A program made the translations under genes and the position numbers. From Candidatus Peribacteria bacterium (GTDB lineage Bacteria > Patescibacteriota > Gracilibacteria > Peribacterales > Peribacteraceae): a stretch of DNA of 43,416 nt. The stretch lies in assembly GCA_009691305.1 (NCBI GenBank), contig SICS01000005.1, positions 1 to 43,416 on the forward strand, in the 5' to 3' direction. Below are positions 9,740 through 17,513 of this stretch, piece after piece (position 1 is the first letter of the stretch; the number at the start of each line of letters is the position of its first letter). The notes under the pieces are model-generated. The model did no database searches and was not told the DNA's origin. It worked only from the letters and a program-made list of their open reading frames with translations.

Positions 9740-10387
9740 ATGCCACACGGAGACCGCATCGCCGAATTTCTCCTTGCGATCGGCGCTGTGCGCCTGAGCC
9801 CGCAGGAGCCGTTTACATGGACGAGCGGCATCAAGTCGCCCATCTACTGCGACAACCGGATGATCTACAGCCACCCCGAGGCGAGGAGTTTCGTGGTCGC
9901 GGCGCTCGTGTCGCGGGTCAGGGCACTCCATGTCGCCCCCGACGTGATCGCGGGAACTGCCACCGCCGCCATCGGGTGGGCCGCGCTCGTTGCGGATCGG
10001 ATGAATCTTCCTTTCGTGTACGTCCGTGCGAAGGCGAAAGAGCACGGCGCAAAAAAGCGGGTCGAAGGCGATCTCCGCAAGAGTGGCCAGCACATCGTGG
10101 TGGTCGAAGACCTGATCAGCACCGGCGGCAGTTCGATCAGCACCGTTGAGGCGTTGCGGGAAGAGGGGAAGGCGATCGTGACCGACATCGTCTCCATCTT
10201 CAGTTACGAATTCCTCTCCGCCACCGAATCGGCGCAGGAAGCAGGGGTGCAACTACATCCGGCCACCACCATCACGAACCTTGTGAAGATTGCTCAAGAA
10301 CAGGGCAAAATCACCCAGCAGGATGCGAAAATGATCGGGATGTTTGCTGGGGATCCGCAGGGGTGGGCAATCGTGACGTCCCGCTGA
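9740..10387 (+). CDS. pyrE: orotate phosphoribosyltransferase
   Basis: FTWTSGIKSPIYCDNR and PRPP loop VVVEDLISTGGSS. Confidence 0.9.
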   Translation: MPHGDRIAEFLLAIGAVRLSPQEPFTWTSGIKSPIYCDNRMIYSHPEARSFVVAALVSRVRALHVAPDVIAGTATAAIGWAALVADRMNLPFVYVRAKAKEHGAKKRVEGDLRKSGQHIVVVEDLISTGGSSISTVEALREEGKAIVTDIVSIFSYEFLSATESAQEAGVQLHPATTITNLVKIAQEQGKITQQDAKMIGMFAGDPQGWAIVTSR

Positions 10388-11407
10388 TCAGAACTGCCGC
10401 AAGAATCGCAGATCTCCATGATAGAAACTCCGGAGATCGGGAATTTGGTGCTTGATCATGAGCGGTCGCTCCACACCGAAGCCGAAGGCAAAGCCCTGCC
10501 ACTCGTCGGGGTCGATGCCGCAGTTCTTTAGGACGTTCGGGTGCGTCATGCCGCAACCACCCATCTCCAACCATCGTCCCTCTTTACTGTCTTTCTCATC
10601 TCCTTGCCACAACATGTCCAATTCAAGACTGGGTTCTGTGAAGGGGAAAAAGCCCGTACGGAAGCGGAATTCGACATCCCGTCCGATCAGCTCACGAAGT
10701 CCGGTGACCAGGATTCCCTTGAGGTTTGCCAGTGAAATATCCTTCCCGATCATCATCCCTTCAAATTGGTGGAACATGGGGGAATGCGTCGCATCGGAGT
10801 CCTTCCGGTACACACGGCCGGGACAGATGATGCGGAACGGCGGCTTGTGCGTCGACGCGAAACGGATCTGCATGTTCGACGTGTGGGTCCGCAGGACGTA
10901 GCGTTTGTCAGGGGGCAATTTCTCGTTGGGATCCGTGATCCAGAAGGTGTCCTGCGAATCGCGGGCGGGATGTGTTTCGGGGATATTCAACTTATTGAAA
11001 TTGTTTTCCTCCGTTTCCAATTCTGGCCCTTCGGCGACATCAAACCCCATCCGTCCAAAAACTTCTTCAATCTGCCGGATGAACTCGGGGATCAAATGCT
11101 GGTGGCCGCGATCGTGGGGCGGCAGCTCCAACGTCACATCCAGCTTGTCATCGCTGCCGAGTGCACCCATCGATTTAGCAGAGAGTTCCTGGCGTCGCGC
11201 GGTGATCGCATCCGTGAGCGTTTGCTTCCACTGGTTCAGCTCCTGCCCCTTCTTCACTTTCTCCGCCGGGGGCAACGTTGCCAGTTCCTTCAGCGCCAAC
11301 GTGAGCGCGCCGTGCTTGCGGCTGAAGATTTCCAGCTCCAACGCATCCACCTCCGCGGCGGACGCGGCGGAGCGGATCTTGGCCTCCTGTGAACCCAGAT
11401 CGGACAT
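10388..11407 (-). CDS. pheS: phenylalanine-tRNA ligase alpha subunit
   Basis: Class II aaRS motifs (THTSNMQIR, GRVYRKDSDATHSPMFHQFEG, GFAFGFGVERPLMIKH). Start MSDLGSQ with TATCCT-N6-ATG. Confidence 0.92.
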   Translation of the reverse strand: MSDLGSQEAKIRSAASAAEVDALELEIFSRKHGALTLALKELATLPPAEKVKKGQELNQWKQTLTDAITARRQELSAKSMGALGSDDKLDVTLELPPHDRGHQHLIPEFIRQIEEVFGRMGFDVAEGPELETEENNFNKLNIPETHPARDSQDTFWITDPNEKLPPDKRYVLRTHTSNMQIRFASTHKPPFRIICPGRVYRKDSDATHSPMFHQFEGMMIGKDISLANLKGILVTGLRELIGRDVEFRFRTGFFPFTEPSLELDMLWQGDEKDSKEGRWLEMGGCGMTHPNVLKNCGIDPDEWQGFAFGFGVERPLMIKHQIPDLRSFYHGDLRFLRQF

Positions 11408-11521
11408 GAAGCAAGGATACTGGATGTAGGAAAAACGAGGTAGATGAGATTGAAGGATGGTGAGAGGGTTAGATGGCAAATCGGCCACCATCTCACCATC
11501 CAACCATCTCACTATCCTTTT

Positions 11522-11884
11522 TCAGGAATTCAGCGCCAGTTCTATGAGCACAAACACCCCGTAAATCATCATCGCGATCCACCACGTGAGGAGCCCCAGG
11601 AGGTGGAACAGCACCAGGACCACCGTTCCCAGCCCCAGGAAGACGCCCTGCCGGACCGAGATGCCCAGGATCTTCCCCAGGTCCCACGAGTGCAGTGGTA
11701 CCACCCGCCACAGCGCGTACCAGAGCAGCGTCCCGACGGAACTGACGGCCAGGAAGAGGCTCAGAAAGAAGGCGGGAAGCGCGTACGCGGGGGCGGTGAG
11801 GGGACTGACGCGGAAGATCACCACGAGGAGTGAGGTCGTAGAGAGGAGGGCCGAGAGGGAGATCCCGAAGAGGAGGGAAGTCAT
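11522..11884 (-). CDS. hypothetical multi-pass membrane protein
   Basis: 120-aa strongly hydrophobic ORF. Confidence 0.55.
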   Translation of the reverse strand: MTSLLFGISLSALLSTTSLLVVIFRVSPLTAPAYALPAFFLSLFLAVSSVGTLLWYALWRVVPLHSWDLGKILGISVRQGVFLGLGTVVLVLFHLLGLLTWWIAMMIYGVFVLIELALNS

Positions 11885-11893
11885 GATTTTTTA

Positions 11894-11937
11894 GGCGCAG
11901 GTCTTCGACCTGCGTTCACACGCCGAAGGCGTGCGCC
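11894..11937. repeat. family-B three-way-junction palindrome
   Basis: GGCGCAGGTCttcGACCTGCgttcacaCGCCgaaGGCGtGCGCC. Confidence 0.75.
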
Positions 11938-11941
11938 CAGA

Positions 11942-12550
11942 TTACCGGGTTTTCCTTTCTTCCAAAAATTTTCCCAGCGCTTTGAAATCATCATAGAGCG
12001 CCTGCCGCAATCCGCCGTTGTGCAACGCGGCGGCGGGATGGTAGATCGGGAAGACGGTTATTGAATCTTTGTCATCCTGAGCCCCTCGGCCTTGCTCGGG
12101 ATAAACTCCGCGAAGGATTTGAGGCTTGCCGTGCCCTTCGGTGATGCTCAGCTTCGTAAAGAAGTGCCCCAGCGCATGTCGCCCCAGCGGAACGATCACT
12201 TTCGGCTTGATGATCGCGATTTCCTGTTTCAGCCATGGCATACACTGCTCCTTTTCTTCCGGCGTGGGGTCGCGGTTTTGCGGCGGTCGGTATTTCACGA
12301 CATTGCTGATGTAGACGTCCGCGCGCTTCAGCCCGATCGTCCCGAGCAGTTCATCCAAAAACTGTCCTGCAGGCCCCACGAACGGCCTGCCCTGTTCATC
12401 TTCCTTCTGCCCGGGTGCCTCACCGATGAACATGACCTCTGCCTGGGGATTCCCTTCGCCAAGCACTGCCTGCGTTGCTGTCTTATACAACGCACATCCT
12501 TTCCACTCCCTCAATTGCGTCTGGAGTTCCGGAAGCGTCAGTGCGGGCAT
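11942..12550 (-). CDS. uracil-DNA glycosylase, family 4-like
   Basis: MFIGEAPGQKEDEQGRPFVGPAGQFLDELL, NVVKYRPPQNRDPTPEE, YHPAAALHN motifs. Confidence 0.85.
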   Translation of the reverse strand: MPALTLPELQTQLREWKGCALYKTATQAVLGEGNPQAEVMFIGEAPGQKEDEQGRPFVGPAGQFLDELLGTIGLKRADVYISNVVKYRPPQNRDPTPEEKEQCMPWLKQEIAIIKPKVIVPLGRHALGHFFTKLSITEGHGKPQILRGVYPEQGRGAQDDKDSITVFPIYHPAAALHNGGLRQALYDDFKALGKFLEERKTR

Positions 12551-12613
12551 GCTCGAATCATAGCAAATGTCACCCTGAGTAGCTCGTCGCGGAGCGGCGA
12601 GCGTATCGAAGGG

Positions 12614-13063
12614 TCAGTACTCAGACTTCACTTTCTCAATCCGTTTCATCACCTTCGCTTTCAATCCCGGGTCGCTCTCACCGAGGATCCTAAGCGCGCA
12701 GAGCGCGGCGTTCTTCTGGTTCAGCACCGTCATCACTGGTACGTCGCTGGGCATGCGGAGGTTACTGTGAATGTCCGTCAAGTATTCCTGCAGATCCTTG
12801 TACGGTGGACAGTTAATCACAGGATGCACGCAGCTGCCTGCGACCACTCCTCCCAGTCCATTGCTCATACCGACAACGGTGATCACGACGGTCGGGTCTG
12901 TCCTCGCGTTCAACTTCTTGATCTCTTCGACGACTTTCTCCGGCACTTTATGTGCCGAGGCTACGATGATCTCCGAGGGGACATCGAACTCCTTCAGAAG
13001 GTCAGCGATCTTCTGGGTAAATTCAACATCTGCCTTTGAGCCTAAGAGAAAAGCTACATGCAT
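12614..13063 (-). CDS. purE: N5-carboxyaminoimidazole ribonucleotide mutase
   Basis: LLGSKADVEF, SAHKVPEKV, GMSNGLGGVVAG, KNAALCALRIL motifs. Confidence 0.9.
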   Translation of the reverse strand: MHVAFLLGSKADVEFTQKIADLLKEFDVPSEIIVASAHKVPEKVVEEIKKLNARTDPTVVITVVGMSNGLGGVVAGSCVHPVINCPPYKDLQEYLTDIHSNLRMPSDVPVMTVLNQKNAALCALRILGESDPGLKAKVMKRIEKVKSEY

Positions 13064-13143
13064 GGGGGCAGTATAGGGCTAGGGCTAGGGCAAGGGCTAG
13101 GTGATTCGTTATGGGTATGATAAGGTGCCGCGGCCGTTCTTTT

Positions 13144-13158
13144 GTGCGCCCGTAGTTC
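13144..13158 (+). repeat. 15-bp copy of the tRNA-Arg 5' end (GTGCGCCCGTAGTTC)
   Basis: Identical to 13246-13260, which runs into the intact tRNA. Confidence 0.85.
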
Positions 13159-13247
13159 CCGCCTTCGCTCCTTCGGAGCTTCGGCGGGCAGGCAGCCTTC
13201 CAGGCTTCTCCTCGTTACGGGCTCTCTCGATCTTTCTTCGTTATCGT

Positions 13248-13325
13248 GCGCCCGTAGTTCAGCCTGGATAGAACGCCAGATTGCGGATCTGGAAGTCGTA
13301 GGTTCAAATCCTGCCGGGCGCACCA
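13248..13325 (+). tRNA. tRNA-Arg (anticodon GCG), CCA encoded
   Basis: GCGCCCG/CGGGCGC acceptor, D-stem GTTC/GAAC, anticodon arm CCAGA-TTGCGGA-TCTGG, T-arm GTAGG-TTCAAAT-CCTGC. Confidence 0.92.
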
Positions 13326-13349
13326 CGTAAAATCGCTGCGCGATCACGT

Positions 13350-13426
13350 GGGGATGTAGCTCAGCTGGCTAGAGCGTCTGCATGGCATGCAGAAGGTCAG
13401 GGGTTCAAGTCCCCTCATCTCCACCA
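13350..13426 (+). tRNA. tRNA-Ala (anticodon GGC), CCA encoded
   Basis: GGGGATG/CATCTCC acceptor, anticodon arm TCTGC-ATGGCAT-GCAGA, T-arm AGGGGTTCAAGTCCCCT. Confidence 0.93.
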
Positions 13427-13429
13427 TAT

Positions 13430-14008
13430 TCATTTCATTGCAATAAACCTCTCGACGTCCTTCAAAGTTTCCTCCAGTTTCCCTTCAATATTCTTCACCG
13501 AGGTCGTGCAGAGCTTCTCATAGGTCAATTCGCGTTCGATGCTTGCGATCCGGCGCTTGAGCTCATCTGGGATGATCGGGGCACGATTGGTGATGTGTGC
13601 GATCAGTTGATCGGTGCTCTCGGGGAGGATGAAGATCGATTGCAGCACGTGCGTCCCGTCTGCGAAGAGGGGATGGGCACGGATCGAATCGAAGCCCTGC
13701 ACGTCGACTTCACGGATCACGATTTTCCCTTCTTGGATTGGCGGAATGATCTCATCAACGAGCGTCCCGTACCGCGCACCTTCGTGGACCGTCGCCCATT
13801 CGAGGAGCTTCTTTCCTGCCAACAGTTCATCGAACTCCGCATCGCCCACAAATTTGTACAGTTCATTGCCTTCACCGGTGCGTCGATCACGAGTTGTTGC
13901 GGAGCGAGGGAAATGAAACTCCGGATGTCGGGTCCGAAGCTTTTTTAAGATCACGCTTTTCCCAACGCCGCTGGGGCCGATGATGAGGACGAGTTTGCCG
14001 GGGGACAT
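13430..14008 (-). CDS. gmk: guanylate kinase-like protein
   Basis: P-loop GPSGVGKS, SATTRDRRTGEGNELYKFV. Start MSPGK with TACGAT-N6-ATG. Confidence 0.85.
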   Translation of the reverse strand: MSPGKLVLIIGPSGVGKSVILKKLRTRHPEFHFPRSATTRDRRTGEGNELYKFVGDAEFDELLAGKKLLEWATVHEGARYGTLVDEIIPPIQEGKIVIREVDVQGFDSIRAHPLFADGTHVLQSIFILPESTDQLIAHITNRAPIIPDELKRRIASIERELTYEKLCTTSVKNIEGKLEETLKDVERFIAMK

Positions 14009-14100
14009 GGGGCAATCGTAGCTGATGAAAACCCAATCAGCATCTCTCGCGCCCTCACCCCGACCCTCTCCCGCTGCGGCTGGAGAGGGAGCCACTTTAC

Positions 14101-14141
14101 AAAAACCCCGCTACGTCAGCCGAAGCTGATGAGCAGCGGGG
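14101..14141 (-). terminator. intrinsic terminator (minus strand)
   Basis: Minus strand: CCCCGCTGCTCATCAGCTTCGGCTGACGTAGCGGGG then TTTTTG. Confidence 0.75.
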
Positions 14142-14568
14142 GTGTGCAGAGTGACTCACCTCTGCATACTCCCTACCCTTTGACGCGATTGAGAGCGCGC
14201 CGGCTCGTGTGTGTGTTTGTGTAGAAACGAAAGAGCAGGTGTTTATGTTTGTGGAGTCGAGATCCCTCCAGTGGAGGGAACCTCAGGTGTAGTAAGTCGT
14301 CTCCGCCAAGGCGGAGTACTACGAGTGAGGCAGGGAGGGGTGAGGGTGACAATCGCAGATGCAGGCTCCATATATGGAGTGTCTGGAGTCATCCCTCGCC
14401 TCTCCCTGCCTGCCGGCAGGCAGGACTGCCTCGTTTTTGGGTAAGGAGTTTTGAATGAGCAAATCCAGATATTATAGCCGAAAACGAGGGATGGGGCTAG
14501 GGGGGGTAATTGGGCTATGACAAAATCCTTCCTATCCCAAGCCCTAGGCCTATCCCTATAATCCATTC

Positions 14569-15561
14569 ATGCCTCGTACAAAGATTGCAATTCTCTATGT
14601 TGGAGGTTCGATTGGAATGGTGATGAATCAGAAGACGGGCCGGATCGAGCCAATGGAATCGCTCAGCATGATCCACCGCGTGATCCCGGAAATGCAGCGC
14701 GAGGTCAGCCTGGAATTCTTTGCAATTTCCAACGTCGGCTCGTCCGAGGTGACGCCGGACCACTGGGTAGAGATTGCGCGGAAGATTGAGCAGATCTACG
14801 AGCACTTCGAGGGCTTCGTGGTCATCCACGGCACGAACACCATGAGTTTCACCGCATGCGCGCTCAGTTTCGCGTTGCAAAATCTCAGAAAACCTGTCGT
14901 GATGACGGGGGCGCTGATGCCGATCAACGACATCGCCGGCGACGGACGCATGAATTTGATCTTTGCCATTCGCGCCGCGCAACTCGACATTGCCGAGGTG
15001 TGCGTCTGTCTGGGGCCCAAAGTCATCCGGGGTACGCGCGCCAAGAAGGTCGATGAATCCCTCCTGCAGACATTCGACAGTCCCCGATTCCCCGCGCTCG
15101 CCGACTTCAGTACCGATGTCCACCTTCATCCATGGCGCATGGTGCGCCGCAAGCGGTCGCTGCTCTGTCGACCGACATTCGACCCCAACATCATCGTGGT
15201 CACGCTCACGCCGGGCATGCCCCAGGCGTACTTGGACAGCGTTCTCCAGAGCAAACCGCACGGCATCCTCCTGCGCGCTTTTGGCCCCGGCATGGTCAGC
15301 GAGCACCTCTTCCCGTGGCTCCGCCAGCTCAAGAGCGACAACATTCCGACGCTCATGATCTCCCAAACGCTCCGTGGCGCGGTCGACCTCCACCGATACC
15401 GCAAGCAGGTGACGATGGAAGGACTCGGCATCATTTCCGGCAAGAATATGGGTCTTGAGTGTGCGACGGTAAAGTTGATGTGGGCGCTGACGCAGGCGAA
15501 GACGCCCTTACGGTTGAGGGAGCTGATGGAGAAGAGTCTGGTTGGAGAACTCGATGAATAG
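14569..15561 (+). CDS. type I L-asparaginase-like protein
   Basis: VGGSIGM, VIHGTNTMSFTACALSF, TGALMPINDIAGDGRMNL; TATAAT-N6-ATG. Confidence 0.8.
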   Translation: MPRTKIAILYVGGSIGMVMNQKTGRIEPMESLSMIHRVIPEMQREVSLEFFAISNVGSSEVTPDHWVEIARKIEQIYEHFEGFVVIHGTNTMSFTACALSFALQNLRKPVVMTGALMPINDIAGDGRMNLIFAIRAAQLDIAEVCVCLGPKVIRGTRAKKVDESLLQTFDSPRFPALADFSTDVHLHPWRMVRRKRSLLCRPTFDPNIIVVTLTPGMPQAYLDSVLQSKPHGILLRAFGPGMVSEHLFPWLRQLKSDNIPTLMISQTLRGAVDLHRYRKQVTMEGLGIISGKNMGLECATVKLMWALTQAKTPLRLRELMEKSLVGELDE

Positions 15562-15631
15562 TAGATGTCATGGTGAGCTCGTCGAACCATGACAGGAGTT
15601 GTATCCTTCGACGAGCTCAGGATGACAACGC

Positions 15632-15778
15632 TTACTCGTCTTTCTCATCTTCATGCTTTTCCATCATCTTCTTCCCGATGATCGATCCAATCGCACCGCC
15701 GATGATGAGGCCGACGACGACTTTCTCCATCAACCGCTTTTTCGGTTTCTCCCGGCGACGACGAAATGGCCACCACAT
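15632..15778 (-). CDS. small YtxH-like membrane protein
   Basis: MWWPFRRRREKPKKRLMEKVVVGLIIGGAIGSIIGKKMMEKHEDEKDE; TACAGT-N6-ATG. Confidence 0.5.
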   Translation of the reverse strand: MWWPFRRRREKPKKRLMEKVVVGLIIGGAIGSIIGKKMMEKHEDEKDE

Positions 15779-15872
15779 GAGGCTACTGTAGCAGGAATGT
15801 AGACTTTTGTACTGACTTTGCGGGGACTTTGAGTGAAAAATTAATAATGAAAAATGACCAGGGATGTATTTT

Positions 15873-17318
15873 TCACTTTTCACTATTCATTTTTAATTCC
15901 GTGTATTTCCCAAGGTGCTCCAAAACAATTGCTTCGATTGCTTCTAGTTTCTCTTTCGTTCTGGCTTCCATGCATACGGAAATACACGGGCTCGTGTTGC
16001 TCTGCCGGATGCCCGCCCATGCGCCGTCGCCGAAGTCGATCCGGACCCCGTCGAGCGTGTTCACGGGGTGCGTCTTTTTGAAGTGTGCCGTGATTGCGGT
16101 AATGACTTTGCCCTTGGATGCATCGGGACAATGCGGACGGAGTTCTGGTGCCTGGTGGACTTTCGGGAAGCCGTTCATTAACTCCGAGAGCAGCCTTCCA
16201 CGGCTGCGGTCTTGCGATCCCGCACCCGTAGAATTCGCACCCTTGGAAGGGTGCCCTGAATTGCACAAAATTGAGAGCACGCGCAATGCCGCAACGAGCG
16301 CATCATCGAACCCGAAGTAGTCCTCTGCGCAGAAGAAGTGCCCCGACTGCTCGCCGCCCAGTTGTGCCTTCTCTTCACGCATCGCGTGTTCCACGTACGA
16401 ATGCCCGACCTTGCACATCACCGGTCGGCCGCCCCATCGTTCAACTTCTGTGTTCAAGATTTCTGAGTTACTGATCGTGAAAATGACTGGTGAGCCCGGG
16501 AATCGCTTCAGATGGTCTTCTGCCAGAAGCAGGAGGAGATAATCCGACGACCAGATCTTGCCCTGTTCATCCACAAGACCCAACCGGTCGCCGTCACCAT
16601 CGAACGCGAAGCCGATGTCGGCGCTCACCTCCTTCACCTTCGCCTGCAGGTCCTTGAGGGTCGAGTGCTTGCTCGGGTCGGCCGGGTGGTTGGGGAATTC
16701 TCCGTCGGGGTCGGTGAAGAGTTCGATCACTTCGGCACCGACGCTCCGGAGCACGTCGCAGTTTACGGGGCCGGTCACTCCATTCCCGGAGTCGACGACG
16801 ACGGTCAATCCCTTGCCGACACCGTTAAACTTCTTCGATAGGAATTCTTTATACGCGGTGATGCCGTCGATTGTTTCCTGCGTGCCTTTGCCGGGCAGGA
16901 AATCATCCTTCTCAATCTGTTTCCGCAAGTCCTGCAGGCTTTCGCCGCTGTAGGCCTCGGCATCGCGGACCTGCAACTTCAAGCCGTTATCTTCCTTTGG
17001 GTTGTGGCTGGCGGTCACCTGCACGCCGCCGTCGAGCTTCCGGTCACAAATCGTAAAGTAGTTCAGGGGGCTCGGCGTCTCGCCGATCGTCAGGACTTTG
17101 CACCCCGCTTTCATCAACCCATTGATCATGGCCGCGACCAGCTCGGGGCTATGTGTTCGTGCGTCGCAACCCACGACGACGTTGGGATGGTCCTTCTTGT
17201 ACATGCGCCGGAGCACTGTTCCGAATCCTTTGCCGATCAATTCGCAGGCATCGGCACTCAGCTGAGAATGGGCTTTACCCCGTATGTCGTAGGCACGGAA
17301 AATGTGGGGATCGATCAT
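15873..17318 (-). CDS. phosphomannomutase/phosphoglucomutase
   Basis: AYDIRGK, TASHNPKEDNGLK, GFAFDGDGDRLGLVD, GEQSGHFF motifs; contains an in-frame repeat insertion. Confidence 0.88.
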   Translation of the reverse strand: MIDPHIFRAYDIRGKAHSQLSADACELIGKGFGTVLRRMYKKDHPNVVVGCDARTHSPELVAAMINGLMKAGCKVLTIGETPSPLNYFTICDRKLDGGVQVTASHNPKEDNGLKLQVRDAEAYSGESLQDLRKQIEKDDFLPGKGTQETIDGITAYKEFLSKKFNGVGKGLTVVVDSGNGVTGPVNCDVLRSVGAEVIELFTDPDGEFPNHPADPSKHSTLKDLQAKVKEVSADIGFAFDGDGDRLGLVDEQGKIWSSDYLLLLLAEDHLKRFPGSPVIFTISNSEILNTEVERWGGRPVMCKVGHSYVEHAMREEKAQLGGEQSGHFFCAEDYFGFDDALVAALRVLSILCNSGHPSKGANSTGAGSQDRSRGRLLSELMNGFPKVHQAPELRPHCPDASKGKVITAITAHFKKTHPVNTLDGVRIDFGDGAWAGIRQSNTSPCISVCMEARTKEKLEAIEAIVLEHLGKYTELKMNSEK

Positions 17319-17513
17319 GCTGTGAGAATATCAGACGATGTCATGGTGAGCTTGCGAACCATAGACATCGGCGTGTCGTCCTTCGCAGGCTCAGGATGAC
17401 ACGCCTTTGGCACCAAAATACGTGTTCAGACAGGCACTTTTCTGCTATAATAAGACTAAATACCCACTTCAACCCTGCCGGACAAAAAGAACCTCCACGT
17501 CGCCTACTTCACG

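Noticed and set aside
13141-13260. Integrated mobile element at tRNA-Arg
   Set aside because: The duplication encloses only about 100 bp with no integrase; treated as a repeat-associated event instead.
14243-14566. 107-aa minus-strand ORF in the gmk-asparaginase gap
   Set aside because: Its translation runs through palindromic repeats and opposite a recognised promoter; more likely non-coding.
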